Assembly (NCBI GenBank): GCA_003991915.1
Contig: RQTK01000668.1
Coordinates: 75,040-139,039 of the forward strand
Source: Elysia chlorotica
Taxonomy: Eukaryota; Mollusca; Gastropoda; Plakobranchidae
Length of the DNA: 64,000 bases
Reading direction: 5' to 3'
The notes under the pieces were generated by a model. That model worked only from the letters and a program-made list of their open reading frames with translations, ran no database searches and was not told the origin of the DNA. Position numbers and translations under genes: made by a program. Positions 52,604-63,963 of this stretch are shown in pieces. Within the stretch, counting starts at the first letter, position 1. Each line of letters opens with the position of its first letter.

Positions 52604-53366
52604 TTGATTAAACACTGCTTTTAAAATAATTTCTTTTGAACTATTACCGAATTTCAATTCATTTTATGTTTGCGTATCTTATAATTTAATGGCCTTTTTT
52701 TAAAAGGTCATGAGAATATAGATAACGGATACAGAAACACCAAATATTATAAAAATGGTTAAATAAATAAAAAAAAAATAAAAAAAAACATAATAAGAAT
52801 AACAACAANNNNNNNNNNNNNNNNNNNNNNNNNNNNNNNNNNNNNNNNNNNNNNNNNNNNNNNNNNNNNNNNNNNNNNNNNNNNNNNNNNNNNNNNNNNN
52901 NNNNNNNNNNNNNNNNNNNNNNNNNNNNNNNNNNNNNNNNNNNNNNNNNNNNNNNNNNNNNNNNNNNNNNNNNNNNNNNNNNNNNNNNNNNNNNNNNNNN
53001 NNNNNNNNNNNNNNNNNNNNNNNNNNNNNNNNNNNNNNNNNNNNNNNNNNNNNNNNNNNNNNNNNNNNNNNNNNNNNNNNNNNNNNNNNNNNNNNNNNNN
53101 NNNNNNNNNNNNNNNNNNNNNNNNNNNNNNNNNNNNNNNNNNNNNNNNNNNNNNNNNNNNNTTATAATATTTGGTGTTTCTGTATCCGCTATCTATATTC
53201 TCATAGACTTTGAACAAAGGCCATTAAATTCAGGATTCGAAGATATAAATGAAATAAACAATTAGTTCAAATTTTCCTTAAATCATAGCACCCAAACAAA
53301 AAGGGAATGGTTGAGGGCCATTCGGTAATAGTTCAAAAAAATTATTTTAAAAGCAGTGTTTAATCA
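52604..53366. repeat. Inverted repeat spanning the second assembly gap
   Basis: The left arm (52604-52757) reads TGATTAAACACTGCTTTTAA ... GAACTATTACCGAAT ... GGATACAGAAACACCAAATA TTATAA. The right arm (53161-53366) is its reverse complement, with a longer middle section. The N run 52809-53161 lies inside the hairpin. It may be a transposon with long terminal inverted repeats, or a palindrome made by assembly. Confidence 0.9.
52809..53161. other. Assembly gap (353 N)
   Basis: A run of N flanked by the inverted repeat arms and by A-rich low-complexity sequence. Confidence 0.99.
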
Positions 53367-53529
53367 AAATAATAACAATACTGATGGTTATTGTTATAAA
53401 CAAAGTGGTTTTTATTTATTTTAGATCTACAAAATAAATTTGATAGTTTGGAAAAAGAAAATAGCTTGCTAAACACACAAAAAAGGAAATAGAAAATAGA
53501 ATCATACCCATTCGTCAAGAATTAGAAGT

Positions 53530-54950
53530 GTAGACGCTAAAAGAAACCAGAGGAGCACAAATCCGAGCATGAATCAAATGGATAGAAGATGACGAAAAAG
53601 AATCGAAATTTTTCTTAAACCTTGAGGAAAATAAGGGCTTAAAATAGCACTACTTTTTACGTATTTGACAAAGCTAGACAGGGCCAAAACACACATTTAG
53701 AAGTATTAAAGGGGATTTGTCAATATTACGAGAAGCTCTACAGAAAACAAGACAGCTGAAAATATACGGCTACTCACAGATGCCTTTACGCGTAACATAA
53801 ATATACCCAAGGTGATAAATGAATACAGAGAGCTTTAGAGCAGCCAGTATCAGATGGAGAAGTTCTTTCACCGCTAAAAACAATGAAAAACAATCCCTGT
53901 CCTGGCTTAGACTTGATACCCACAGAATTCTACAAACATTTTTGGACGCGGGTTACAGAAACTCTAGTAAATGCATGATATATTTAGCTTTTTGCAAGGA
54001 CACCGTGTACCATCACAGCGGAAAGGGGTCAATGCTCTGATTTACAAAGGCAAAGGTTTAGCTACAGACGCATTGGGAATCTGCCGTCTTATGTATTATC
54101 AACAAACATATTATGCTAGACTACAAAACTAGCTCGAAAGCTTTATAATTTATAATAAGACTTAGCAAAGTAATAAATAATATATTTCACACATATCAAA
54201 CAGGTTTCACCAAAAGCAGAAACATTTCTCAAGCACTTAGAAAACTCGCAGACATAATAGAGTATGAAAACAAATTAGACTCAAATTCAATTGTATTAGC
54301 ATTAGACTACAAAAAAGCTTTCGATACAGTCTCGGTTCATTATATTATACAAACGCAAAACCATTATATTTGGCTTTGTTACAAACTTCATTCAATGGAT
54401 GACTATTCTTCTGAGCGAAAGAACAGCATTAGTTAAAAATGGAGGATTTGTCGAGAGAATTTCCTCTTCAAATAGGTGTTAGGCAAGGCTGTCCAGTAAA
54501 ACTTCTTCTTTGGGGTTTTTTTTTTTACTAACAATTGAAATTCTAGCCATAAGCATAAGACAAGAAAATAAAAAAGGCACCACATGCCAAACTCACTTGA
54601 AGTTGTGAAAACTAAACAATAATACTGATAATACAATAAGAAGTATTGTAAAAAAAAACAACAAGATGTTGAACATATTTCAGGCCTGGAACTTAACAGT
54701 AAAAAAATGTCAAGCAATGACGACGGGACAAAAATAACTATTTAATACAGAAGTCCTGGGCATCCCGTTTGTCTGTATATTAAAAAATTTAGGCACACTA
54801 AATGTAAGAAAATTGAAACGCGAAAATTTTAATGCTGGAAAGAAATTTATCTTTATTGTCTAAGAGAGATTTATAGATCCATTATTGGTAAAATTCACAT
54901 AATCAAAATATTTGGATTGAGTCTTCTGGTTTATATGGAAGGAATCAATG
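53530..54950 (+). pseudogene. Decayed L1-like reverse transcriptase
   Basis: Scattered + frames give the L1 order: LKETRGAQIRA...WIEDDEKESKFFLNLEEN (53537-53640), ILKGICQYYEKLYRKQ (53705), LKTMKNNPCPGLDLIPTEFY (53875), QTGFTKSRNISQALRKLA (54199), LALDYKKAFDTVS (54295; motif A with its Asp), then IGVRQGCPV (54472) and LLTIEILAISIRQENKKG (54525). The motif C region has decayed to TDNT, and a LNSKKCQAM stretch follows. Stops and frameshifts occur throughout, so it is dead. It starts about 170 bases past the inverted repeat. Confidence 0.88.
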
Positions 54951-55170
54951 TTATTCGCATTCATTTTAATAATTTGATTATGATATTTTTAATTTCTATT
55001 GTTAGTTCAAACTATTATTAATATCATTGTTTTGTATTATCAATATTACCTTAAGAATACAAATGAAAAATAACCCGACGCCGTTAATTATGTTTCCAGA
55101 TAGTTTGAGTAAATAGAAAAAAGAAACTGATAACAAAGAACATAATAACAAAATTTAATAAAAAATACTA
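54951..55170. other. AT-rich, nothing recognised
   Basis: No feature beyond A/T-rich composition. Confidence 0.5.
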
Positions 55171-55175
55171 TTGAT

Positions 55176-55202
55176 ATCTCTCTCTCTATCTCTATCTCTC
55201 TT

Positions 55203-55274
<72 letters not shown>

Positions 55275-55282
55275 TCTCTCTG
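55176..55282. repeat. CT/CTAT microsatellite
   Basis: (CT)n with regular TCTA interruptions. Confidence 0.95.
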
Positions 55283-55621
55283 ATCTTACTCTCACACACA
55301 AAAACGTAAGACTCATCTAAGCTATACCCAATAATGAAAATCGTTTATGAATCAACAGATTTGACAGTCTTTAGTATTTTCTTTAAAACGACAAACGAAT
55401 AAAACAAAATGCCAAGAGAAATGAATGAGAGCAAACAGCCGCCAGACGAAGCTAGACGGCTTAGACAGCAACACGTAATACATTAAGCAAATGTCCCCGC
55501 CTCCCGGCGCGAGGAAATGACAGGATGGTGACATTATGACAGCAGGTGACAGGTCTATTGTAAACGGTCTGGCTCATCGTGGGCTAATGAAATCGAGGTC
55601 GTATCAAAATAAAAGAATACC

Positions 55622-55885
55622 TTTGACGGCATATCAACAAAACCACTAGCTTTGACGGCATATCAATACAAACCACTAGATTTGACGGCGTATCAACACA
55701 AACCACTTGCTCTGACGGCGTATCAATACAAACCACTAGCTTTGACGGCGTATCAATACAAACCACTAGCTCTGACGGCGTATCAATACAAACCACTAGC
55801 TTTGACGGCGTATCAACACAAACCACTAGCTTCGACAACGTATCAACACAAACCACTAGCTTCGACAACGTATCAACACAAATTT
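55622..55885. repeat. 30-bp minisatellite
   Basis: About nine units of TTTGACGGCGTATCAATACA plus AACCACTAGC. The frames on both strands that stay open encode decapeptides such as LTAYQYKPLA; they follow from the period and do not indicate a gene. Confidence 0.96.
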
Positions 55886-55889
55886 CTCT

Positions 55890-56200
55890 TCTCCCCCCCC
55901 CCCTTTCCAGCCCCACGTCTCTTCAATCTCCGCCGGGGGACAAGAAATCCCCACTCGGTGCCGGGTCCCTAGAAATTGTCTTTGTTCCCGTGATCCGCTC
56001 AACAGCGCCACCCAGCGTCAGGGCCCATAACTCTCGCCACTCGCCACGGACTTGATAAATAAGCAACTTCCGGTCAGTAAGAAAGGTCGGGATGCAGGTA
56101 AGGGGAGGGGATGGAGACAGACGGTCTGGGTGGAGAAAGATTAAGTGAGGGAGTCTCGACAGCTGGAGACCTGAGACAAGCGGAGGTAACACCACCACCC
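55890..56200 (+). promoter_or_regulatory. GC-rich island, possible promoter and non-coding first exon
   Basis: A C-tract is followed by about 300 bases of GC-rich, CpG-containing sequence unlike its surroundings. Within it, AACTTCCGGTCAGTAAG (ETS-like CTTCCGG) precedes GGTCGGGATGCAG/GTAAGG, a strong donor sequence at about 56097. This could be a transcription start and 5' UTR exon, but no downstream exon is recognisable in the window. Confidence 0.25.
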
Positions 56201-56224
56201 CCCCACCTCTTTAAGATAGATGGA

Positions 56225-56480
56225 CCAGAGAGTGTGTGAATTTATTAACGTCTAACGTCAGCAGAACGGATATATTGTATTAGTTTCCCCGACTCCAGAT
56301 GGATCAGGCATGGCTGCTGTACACACAGACTGTGGAGAAATGACATTTTTTCAATGAGTTTTACGTTGGGTAGATTTCCCGGAAAATTATATACCGGGGC
56401 ACCATCCGAGATTTGAACCGCGGCCCTTCAGCTCTCAGTGAAGAGGGCTAGGCTTTAGGGCTGCCAACGGCCAGAACCTC
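56225..56480 (-). mobile_element. tRNA-derived SINE, different from family A
   Basis: The minus strand opens TTGGCAGCCCTAAAGCCTAG, then GCCGCGGTTCAAATCTCGGA (B box GGTTCAAATCT), and continues through ATGCCTGATCCATCTGGAGT to GACGTTAGACGTTAATAAAT. The head is tRNA-like while the middle is unrelated to family A; only the last GACGTTA..CGTTAA end is shared. Confidence 0.7.
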
Positions 56481-56561
56481 TGGGTAATCTTATGTCTGAT
56501 AAAGCCAAGTCTCTTATGTTTCAATACAGATCTAATTGTGCGACCCTCTCCCCAGCGGAAT

Positions 56562-56690
56562 GCTTGGGAACCTGCCGATCACACTATACTGGCGTCGACT
56601 CACCAGTGGTAGGGGAAAAACACGACGGTCAGAGCTTGGCTCAAAGAGAAAACGTGAGCTCTAACCGCGGGCCACTCTAAAACCCTCTAG
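56562..56690 (-). mobile_element. SINE-like family A, head fragment
   Basis: GCCGATCACACTATACTGGC, GTCGACTCACCAGT and CTCTAACCGCGGGCCACTCT correspond to the CGGTCACATTAAACTGACAC .. AACCAGT .. GCTCTAACCACGG head of full-length copies. Confidence 0.65.
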
Positions 56691-57480
56691 GTGTTAATGC
56701 TTTTCTTCAATCTCCATTCTGGAAACATTAGTTGAGAGATGCACCCTATGCTTCTTGAAAATTGAATCGAGTTCAATTTTATTCGGAAAAGAAGGCCTTT
56801 GGTCCGTACACCATAAAAATTAACCGATTATTAAGTACTTCCAGACAAAAGTAATCATAAGCGTATAATATGTCCACATAAAAGATGTATATATTACAAA
56901 GAGGGGCGTTCGATTTTTCTACGTTGTTAAGTTGAACACAAAGAACATAAAGTGAAATTCATTATCAACGGCATTAGCATTACAGGCAAAAAGGAGGCTT
57001 GACTTAGATACTTTCAGTCTATACAACTTATTTCACAAGGACAGGCTTCGTGTTAACACGAGTGTTAATAAATATTCCATATTGCCAATAATGCTTGAGT
57101 AATATTATGTAATATGACGGAGCTAGAAATTGTGCAATCAAGGTAAAAGGAAATGAACTATTTGCAAATATTATTTCTGTTTCTTGAACCGAGGTACAAT
57201 GAGTGTGTCCTTAACTTCTCACAGAAACGAATTTACGTTTGACATGATATGTGCTAAACAGGCTAAACAGGCTAGGCCTACTCAAAACTTAAAGATAGTA
57301 AAAAATGTTCAACTCATGATGCCCATCTGCTTCTATGAAAAGAAGTTTAAAGGCTTTGAAATTTGCGCATAATGAGCTAATATTAGAGAAATTTTCGGAA
57401 TGATTTTATTGCGCCTTTTCTTTCACTCAGTGAATAAGATTACCTTTGGTAAGTATTCTTGTGACAACATATCTGACCTA
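56691..57480. other. No gene recognised
   Basis: AT-rich sequence with no supportable feature. Confidence 0.5.
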
Positions 57481-57680
57481 TGAGCCTGTTGCCTGGCAGC
57501 TTAACACCAGCACTGAGGTGCCAGTTGGGAGATAGAGACCTGTAGCGACCTACAGAGCATCAGCCGCAGCCCGCGGACCAGGGGTCCAATCACCGGGGTT
57601 TCCCGGAGGTCTTCACGCCGCAGAATCATGGCGGACCTTCCTGGCCCGGCTACTGGCGATCGCGGCTGGTATTCAAAGTA
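57480..57680 (+). other. GC-rich island with an ATG in good context
   Basis: About 200 GC-rich bases include AGAATCATGGCGG, whose frame gives MADLPGPATGDRGWYSKYP before a stop; a weak donor (GTATTC) lies after GGCTG. It might be a first exon or an unrecognised repeat; no following exon is seen. Confidence 0.2.
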
Positions 57681-57846
57681 TCCCTGACCTTTCTGATAGC
57701 GTCAATTTGACTTGGGTTGGGTAAAAGAGAGATATAGCCGGAGGCGCTTCCGAAAAAACTGCTGAGAAGCTTTTTTGAAAATTATACAAGATTTAGAGGA
57801 AATAATAGGAAATGGAGTTAAAGACTTAGCCGTGAGAGAGGGATGG

Positions 57847-57960
<114 letters not shown>

Positions 57961-58189
57961 GGGGACAAGGACAGAGAGACACATGCAGAGAGTCATGCAG
58001 GTAAACATTTAAACAAACTGAAAGACACAGGCGGAGAGAGAGAAAGACAAAAAGAGACAAAAGGGTAGAGAGTAACTGATAAATCAATAGCTATGAGATA
58101 GAAAGAAAGAGATAGAGAAAGTGTGTAATAGGAATGGAGGGAGAAAGAGCAAGAGAGAAAGATTGATAGAAGATAGATATGGAGGGATA

Positions 58190-58779
58190 GAGATTCAGAG
58201 ATTCAATGTTTATTCAGTCAATATATATATATATTAAGAACATACATATCGAAAATTATTTTGTCAAGCACAGGCTTAGCAAGATGAATACACATAAACA
58301 GTTATGCAAATATGCAACACAATTAACAAAAAGTTTTACTTAAACATAGTTGTATCTAACTAGTACACATTAATTAGGGAGAAAAAGAAATTAAGAACTT
58401 ATCATACATTCCTTATCAATATGGAAAACTGATTGCGCATTACATTAAAAAGTTCCAATAATGTGATTAAATAAAGTACATATAACAATGACTGCAAAAT
58501 GCACTAGAAATGTGTTAATTAAGTTTGATTTTAAATTACTCTAAATTATTAATAAAGGCATAGACTGTAAGAGTTCACCTTGTAGTAGCATTATAAATTT
58601 TTAAGTTCTCTTGAGCCATTGAAATGTTTGACTGCTTGTGGGTAAAAGCTCTTAACGAAGCGGCCACACCCCTTAAAGGCTCGCATTCTTCGCCCATGGG
58701 GCAGAAGATCAAAGTAACGGCTAGCAGGGTGGGAATTATCATCACGTATTTTAGAGAGAGAGAAAGAGAGAGAGAGAGG

Positions 58780-58849
<70 letters not shown>

Positions 58850-58850
58850 A
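58190..58850 (-). mobile_element. LINE 3' end: polymerase C-terminus and 3' UTR
   Basis: A minus-strand frame from about 58750 to 58591 reads ASRYFDLLPHGRRMRAFKGC, then GRFVKSFYPQAVKHFN and SRELKNL-stop. The RF.KSFYPQAVKHFN block is the usual last motif of LINE polymerases. About 390 bases of AT-rich 3' UTR follow, ending GACTGAATAAACATTGAATC. The 5' side is cut off by the GA/CAGA tract at 58754-58846. Confidence 0.75.
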
Positions 58851-58875
58851 AAAGAGACAGAGAGAGAGATTGATC
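58754..58875. repeat. GA and CAGA microsatellite
   Basis: (GA)n followed by about 17 CAGA units at 58779-58846. Confidence 0.97.
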
Positions 58876-59670
58876 GTGTGTTGTTGTTTTTTCGTAATTG
58901 TTGTACCCTTCCTTATGGTTCCAGGTAAAACTAATAGATTATTGAAGTAATCAGTTTAAAGCAACATTATAAACCTTGAAGGCCGTAAAAATAAAATTTC
59001 GGAAACAAAACCCAATTCGGCAACCTTAACAAACAATAATGGCCTCAAACAAAAGATCTTTGTCTTCGAAACCAACAAATACTGTAACGTTAGTCTGTGC
59101 CCACCCTTTAGTGAAAGGGCAACCAGTAAAGAGTAATCAGGTTTTAGTATGATTCCATCATTAAATTTTCTATGCAATACAGGTGACCCCCCGAGGCGAT
59201 CTCTTCACCCATGATCCTAACAAGGTAAACCTAAAAACTCCGGGCTCTAGAGATCAGACCAATTACCTTTGTCTCTCAATGGAAGGAGTGACTCCAAATT
59301 CCACGCCAATTCAATTTCTCCAGTTTTTGTTTTATATGAAAGCTTGTCCAGTTTTCCCCGTATTTTTTGTTGTTTGTTACTGTCCCTGACGCACGATCTG
59401 ATTAGGTTTACATTGCGTCTCTTCCTTCGCTCGACTCCGCGCTCCTACACAACTCCTGACCTTTGGCGGTTTGTTCTGAAATAAAATGGGTTTTTATCAA
59501 TAGTGAGGATAAAGGTATAGTGGATAGCATGCTCGTCTCATTTTCTTCATGCAAGGTACCGCATGCAGATTTAATGTTAGAAGGGTCAATAATTATTACA
59601 GTCGACACATGATAGGCTATAATGCTTTATAACTTTCTTACGGAAGTACGAGTGGTTATTGCTGCTGCTA
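58876..59670. other. No gene recognised; one possible 42-base exon at 59183-59224
   Basis: TTTTCTATGCAATACAG and AAG/GTAAAC bound a 42-base GC-richer piece, VTPRGDLFTHDPNK in one frame. There is no other support. Confidence 0.2.
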
Positions 59671-59815
<145 letters not shown>

Positions 59816-59879
59816 TTCTTCTTCTACCACTACTATTTCTACTTCCACTATGTCTACTACTATAACATGTCACTGCTCA

Positions 59880-61054
59880 TACTATTACTGTTAAAAGATA
59901 CGCATTTATCGAAGGTAATAAGCAAACACGTGCTAAACTCTAGAAACACGTGTTGAAAAGTTGAACCGACTCATGATAATTATTTTGACATATCATCTCG
60001 AACCAACATTTCCAATACTACCGCCAGTAAGGGACATGGAAAAAAAAAGAAAAATTTTTAGTTTGGCACAGAAGTAGCCTTCACGTTTTTATAACCGTGT
60101 GCCCATTTGCTTTTGGTTCGAGTAGGCCTACATTTATAATTATTGATGGGACGTGTCTCAACACTTTCTCAGGTCTGGTAGTAAAACATGTCTGGCCCAT
60201 CCATCGCCCTAGAGCAACTACGTTGAACTGTGGTAGTTAAAACAAACAACAGAACTAAGATTACAGCAATGTGTATGCATTCCTCAAGGGAAAATTAAAA
60301 AATACGATCTCTTTATACAACTCACGGTACATGTATTAAAAAGTGTACATCAATAAGAAAATAAAAATAAAGGTTGAATATCGACATAAAGAATAATAAT
60401 ATTAAACATAATGTAAAAAATCATACTAGTTATCACAAGATCACAGTTCAAGTTGCTGTATGCATATATATGAAAAATCTTATGTAATGTAAACGTTAAA
60501 AATCAACGCTCAAAATATAAACGCTCAAAAAGGAGGAGTAAATGTAAATACAAGTACTGTTAAATACAAGTATTCTAGTTTAAGTATAATAAAAAATGGA
60601 TTTAAAAGTGTTCCTGTGTTGTAAATAATCATTTTTCTAATAAAATATTCGTTTTTCTAAGGATATAGATTTAGATAAAAAGAATTTCTGTATCTGTTGG
60701 TTCTGGCCCTCGGCATCCTTAATCTTCCAATCTATAAAAGTCTACTGTGGAATTCGTCATGAAGAGGGTGTGTCTTGTCGTTAAGTATTTCTTTTGTCTT
60801 GTCCTAAGTGTGTTGTTTACAAAGTGTATCAAAATCCTCTCGTTTCCTCCAACTAGAGACTCTATTATAAATCAGAAGTAATTTTAAAAATTGTTGTGTC
60901 TGTCTATTCTATGTCAAAAAATGAATGTGCCTTTGGCTCTGTGGACTGGACGGAGAAGATTAATATTTTAAGTGTCCGGTCTCAATACTTGACTGGAAAA
61001 ACCCAGAACGAGAAATTCAGTAGGAAAACGTGACAGTCTGGATGGTCCAGCTCT

Positions 61055-61056
<2 letters not shown>
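59880..61056. other. No gene recognised
   Basis: AT-rich sequence with no supportable feature. Confidence 0.5.
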
Positions 61057-61103
<47 letters not shown>

Positions 61104-61335
61104 AGAGAGAGTGAGAGAGAGAGGGGGGAGAGAGAGGGAGAGAGAGGGAGAGAGAGTGAGAGAGTGAGAAAGAGTGAGAGAGAGGGAGAGAGAGTGAGAG
61201 AGAGAGTGAGAGAGATAATGAGATGCGGTGCGTTGCTCTCATTGGCTAACATTAAAACGTATAATCTATATAATCTATATATATATATATACATACATAC
61301 ATACACACACACAAATACACACATACACATACATG

Positions 61336-61415
61336 GCATGGCAGACATAAAATTGTCAGACGTCAGCCTTGAGGCCCACTGCTGCAGTTGGACGTTAAAC
61401 CAACTAAACTCAGCT
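61336..61415 (+). mobile_element. SINE-like family A 3' part (copy 1)
   Basis: CAGACATAAAATTGTCAGAC, GTCAGCCTTGAGGCCC and GTTGGACGTTAAACCAACTA, with an internal deletion of the CACAATATAGCCTATATAG block. Confidence 0.85.
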
Positions 61416-61489
61416 CACTTCTCTCTCTCTTTTTTTTTCTTTTTTTTTGGAAAAAATTTATGACTCACTCGACTTATTACAATTGTTTC

Positions 61490-61890
61490 TTCGTCTGTGA
61501 CACTTCGGGAGCTTTCTTGATCCTAGATGACTGTGAGCTTTCTCCATTTCTATCATTCTGTCTTGTGCTATTTCTGTGTTTGATGTTTGTCAGCTCCTCA
61601 TTCAAGTGAAGTGAAACGGATCTTGTATCAGCGCGAGATCTCTGCAACGCATTGTTCTCTCGGTGTTGTGTTAGGTGCCTTTTGTTCCCTTTGTATTGGT
61701 GATGTCTTTGTTTCTTCGTAGGATGTGACTCAAAAGGGTACAGGGAGCCGTTAGAAACTGAAGGGTTTTGTTTTTCTAGGCAGATTAATTTTTATGAAGT
61801 GAGGTGATAAGTGATACGCGTTGAGATCTTCTTCCTCCGTTAAAGTGAGCCCCAGTTTCCGCAGTTATAGAGTATCGATTTCAAGAGTGA
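61490..61890 (-). pseudogene. LINE polymerase C-terminal relic, present only in copy 1
   Basis: The minus strand carries YNCGNWGSLT, then after a frame change EEEDLNAYH, parallel to YNCGTWALTRAEEEKLDAFH of the relic at 11235-10744. More decayed pieces follow (LHLNEEL, QDRMIEMEK), matching TLNKDL and QDRHKWKQ. Stops are frequent. Confidence 0.6.
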
Positions 61891-62436
61891 ATTATATAGT
61901 TTTGTTATTGGGGATTTTAGTTAGCTTCCTTATAATGCTGATTTTAGTTTGCTTCCTTATATTTTTAAGGACTTAAAAGTTGTAAGCTGCTTCATTCGTT
62001 CTACATATTACTTGCCGTTAAAGGGTGATTCCAAATTCTGAATTAGTAAATTAATATCAATGCAAAAGATTAAACCATTTTTCACGAACTTCACTAAAAT
62101 TGATATTTTTCAATGCAGTCCATTTTTTCAACTTATTTTTATAATTTTCTAGTTCAGTGATATAAATGAAGTATCTTTATTTTTTACTTGGTCGTTCTAA
62201 TTGCCAATGTAATTACCTTTCACTAAATCATAATGAAACCTACATTTTTTTACCTCTTATGTAAAACATCTACAATCGAATGTAAGTTTTGATCAAGATC
62301 TGTTGTGCCTCTAAAAAAAGGCAGTTTTCAAACAAACGATAGTTGCCCCCTTAAACAAACACTCTATGGTTTTATTACAAACTCACTAAATAAACATAAG
62401 TCTTCGATAAACGACTTTTTAAAACCATTTTTACAT

Positions 62437-62608
<172 letters not shown>

Positions 62609-62747
62609 AGTGAGTGAGAGTGAGTGAGTGAGAGAGATTGAGTGAGTGAGAGTTAGAGAGAGAGAGGAGACCACGGTGGTGGGATGCTGTGCTTTGCTCT
62701 CATTGGCTAACTTATGAATATATATATATACATATATGCACACATAC

Positions 62748-62832
62748 ATGGCAGACATAAAATTGTCAGACGTCAGCCTTGGGGTCCAGTGCTGAAGTTG
62801 GACATTAAACTACTACAACTAAACTCAACTCA
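62748..62832 (+). mobile_element. SINE-like family A 3' part (copy 2)
   Basis: GCAGACATAAAATTGTCAGA, GTCAGCCTTGGGGTCCAGTG and TTGGACATTAAACTAC, with the same internal deletion as copy 1, so the deletion preceded the duplication. Confidence 0.85.
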
Positions 62833-63065
62833 CTTACATACATACTAATATCAGCCACACACACATAATTATATATACATACACACATCAGCCACACATA
62901 TGCATATCAAGCCAACACGCACAACTAGTCACAGCCACCCACGCAGTTTTTGTTGTGTTTTTTTTTTTTCAAAATTTCGTTGTTTTTAAAACGAAAAAAG
63001 TTTCTTTTCTTTCCTCTCTCTCTATTTTTTTTCTTTTTTTTTGGGATTAAATTTATGACTCACTC

Positions 63066-63240
63066 GTGATTTTAGTTTGCTTCCTTATTATATTGCTGAT
63101 TTTAGTTTGCTTCCTTATTATATTGCTGATTTTAGTTTGCCTCCTTATATTGCTGATTTTAGTTTGCTTCCTTATTATATTGCTGATTTTATTTTGCTTC
63201 CTTATTATATTGCTGATTTTAGTTTGGTTCCTTATATTTC
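63066..63240. repeat. 26-30-bp minisatellite
   Basis: Six units of GATTTTAGTTTGCTTCCTTA plus TTATATTGCT. Copy 1 of the duplication has only two units at 61914-61970. Confidence 0.93.
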
Positions 63241-63885
63241 TTAGGATTCTAAAGTTGTAAGCTGCTTTTTTCGTACTGCATATTACCTGCCGTTTCGGGA
63301 TATTAATAATATCTTTGCACTAGGCGCAATAACTTTTCACGAATATATGTCTGCATATCTAAAATTGATATTTCTCAATGCGGTCAATTTTTTTGGCCTA
63401 CTTTCTAATATTTTCTACCAGTTCAGTGTTACTTGGTCATTTTAATAGCCAATGTAATTAACTTTCAGTAAATCATAATGAAACCAAAAATGTGTCTAAC
63501 CTTAACCTTTTATGTAAAAAATCTACAATCTAAATTATTTTTTGAATAAGATCTGTTGTGCCTCTATAAAAAAGACAGTTTCTGAACAGTTGATAGTTAG
63601 TCCTCTTAAACAGACACCCTATGGTTTTGCAGAGTCTTTGAACAGAAAATGAACATTTCATTCATCAATAAAGAACGTAAAAGGCAATACAATTGGAAAA
63701 ATGAATTCATTGAATCTAGCACAGGGATATTAGGGCTTCTTCCTTATCTTGCGTCTTTGTGTTCATAGTGTAATATTATTGTGCATGGAACCTTCAATGT
63801 AAGCGCGAGGATGTCAGACGGTATCTTTATCTATATTGAAAGACCAAAACCTGCGCTTTCGATAAAGGACTTTTTGAAACCTTCA

Positions 63886-63886
63886 T

Positions 63887-63963
<77 letters not shown>

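Noticed and set aside
52293..52607. 104-codon Phe-rich frame that might be a membrane protein
   Set aside because: The hydrophobic runs are poly-T tracts.
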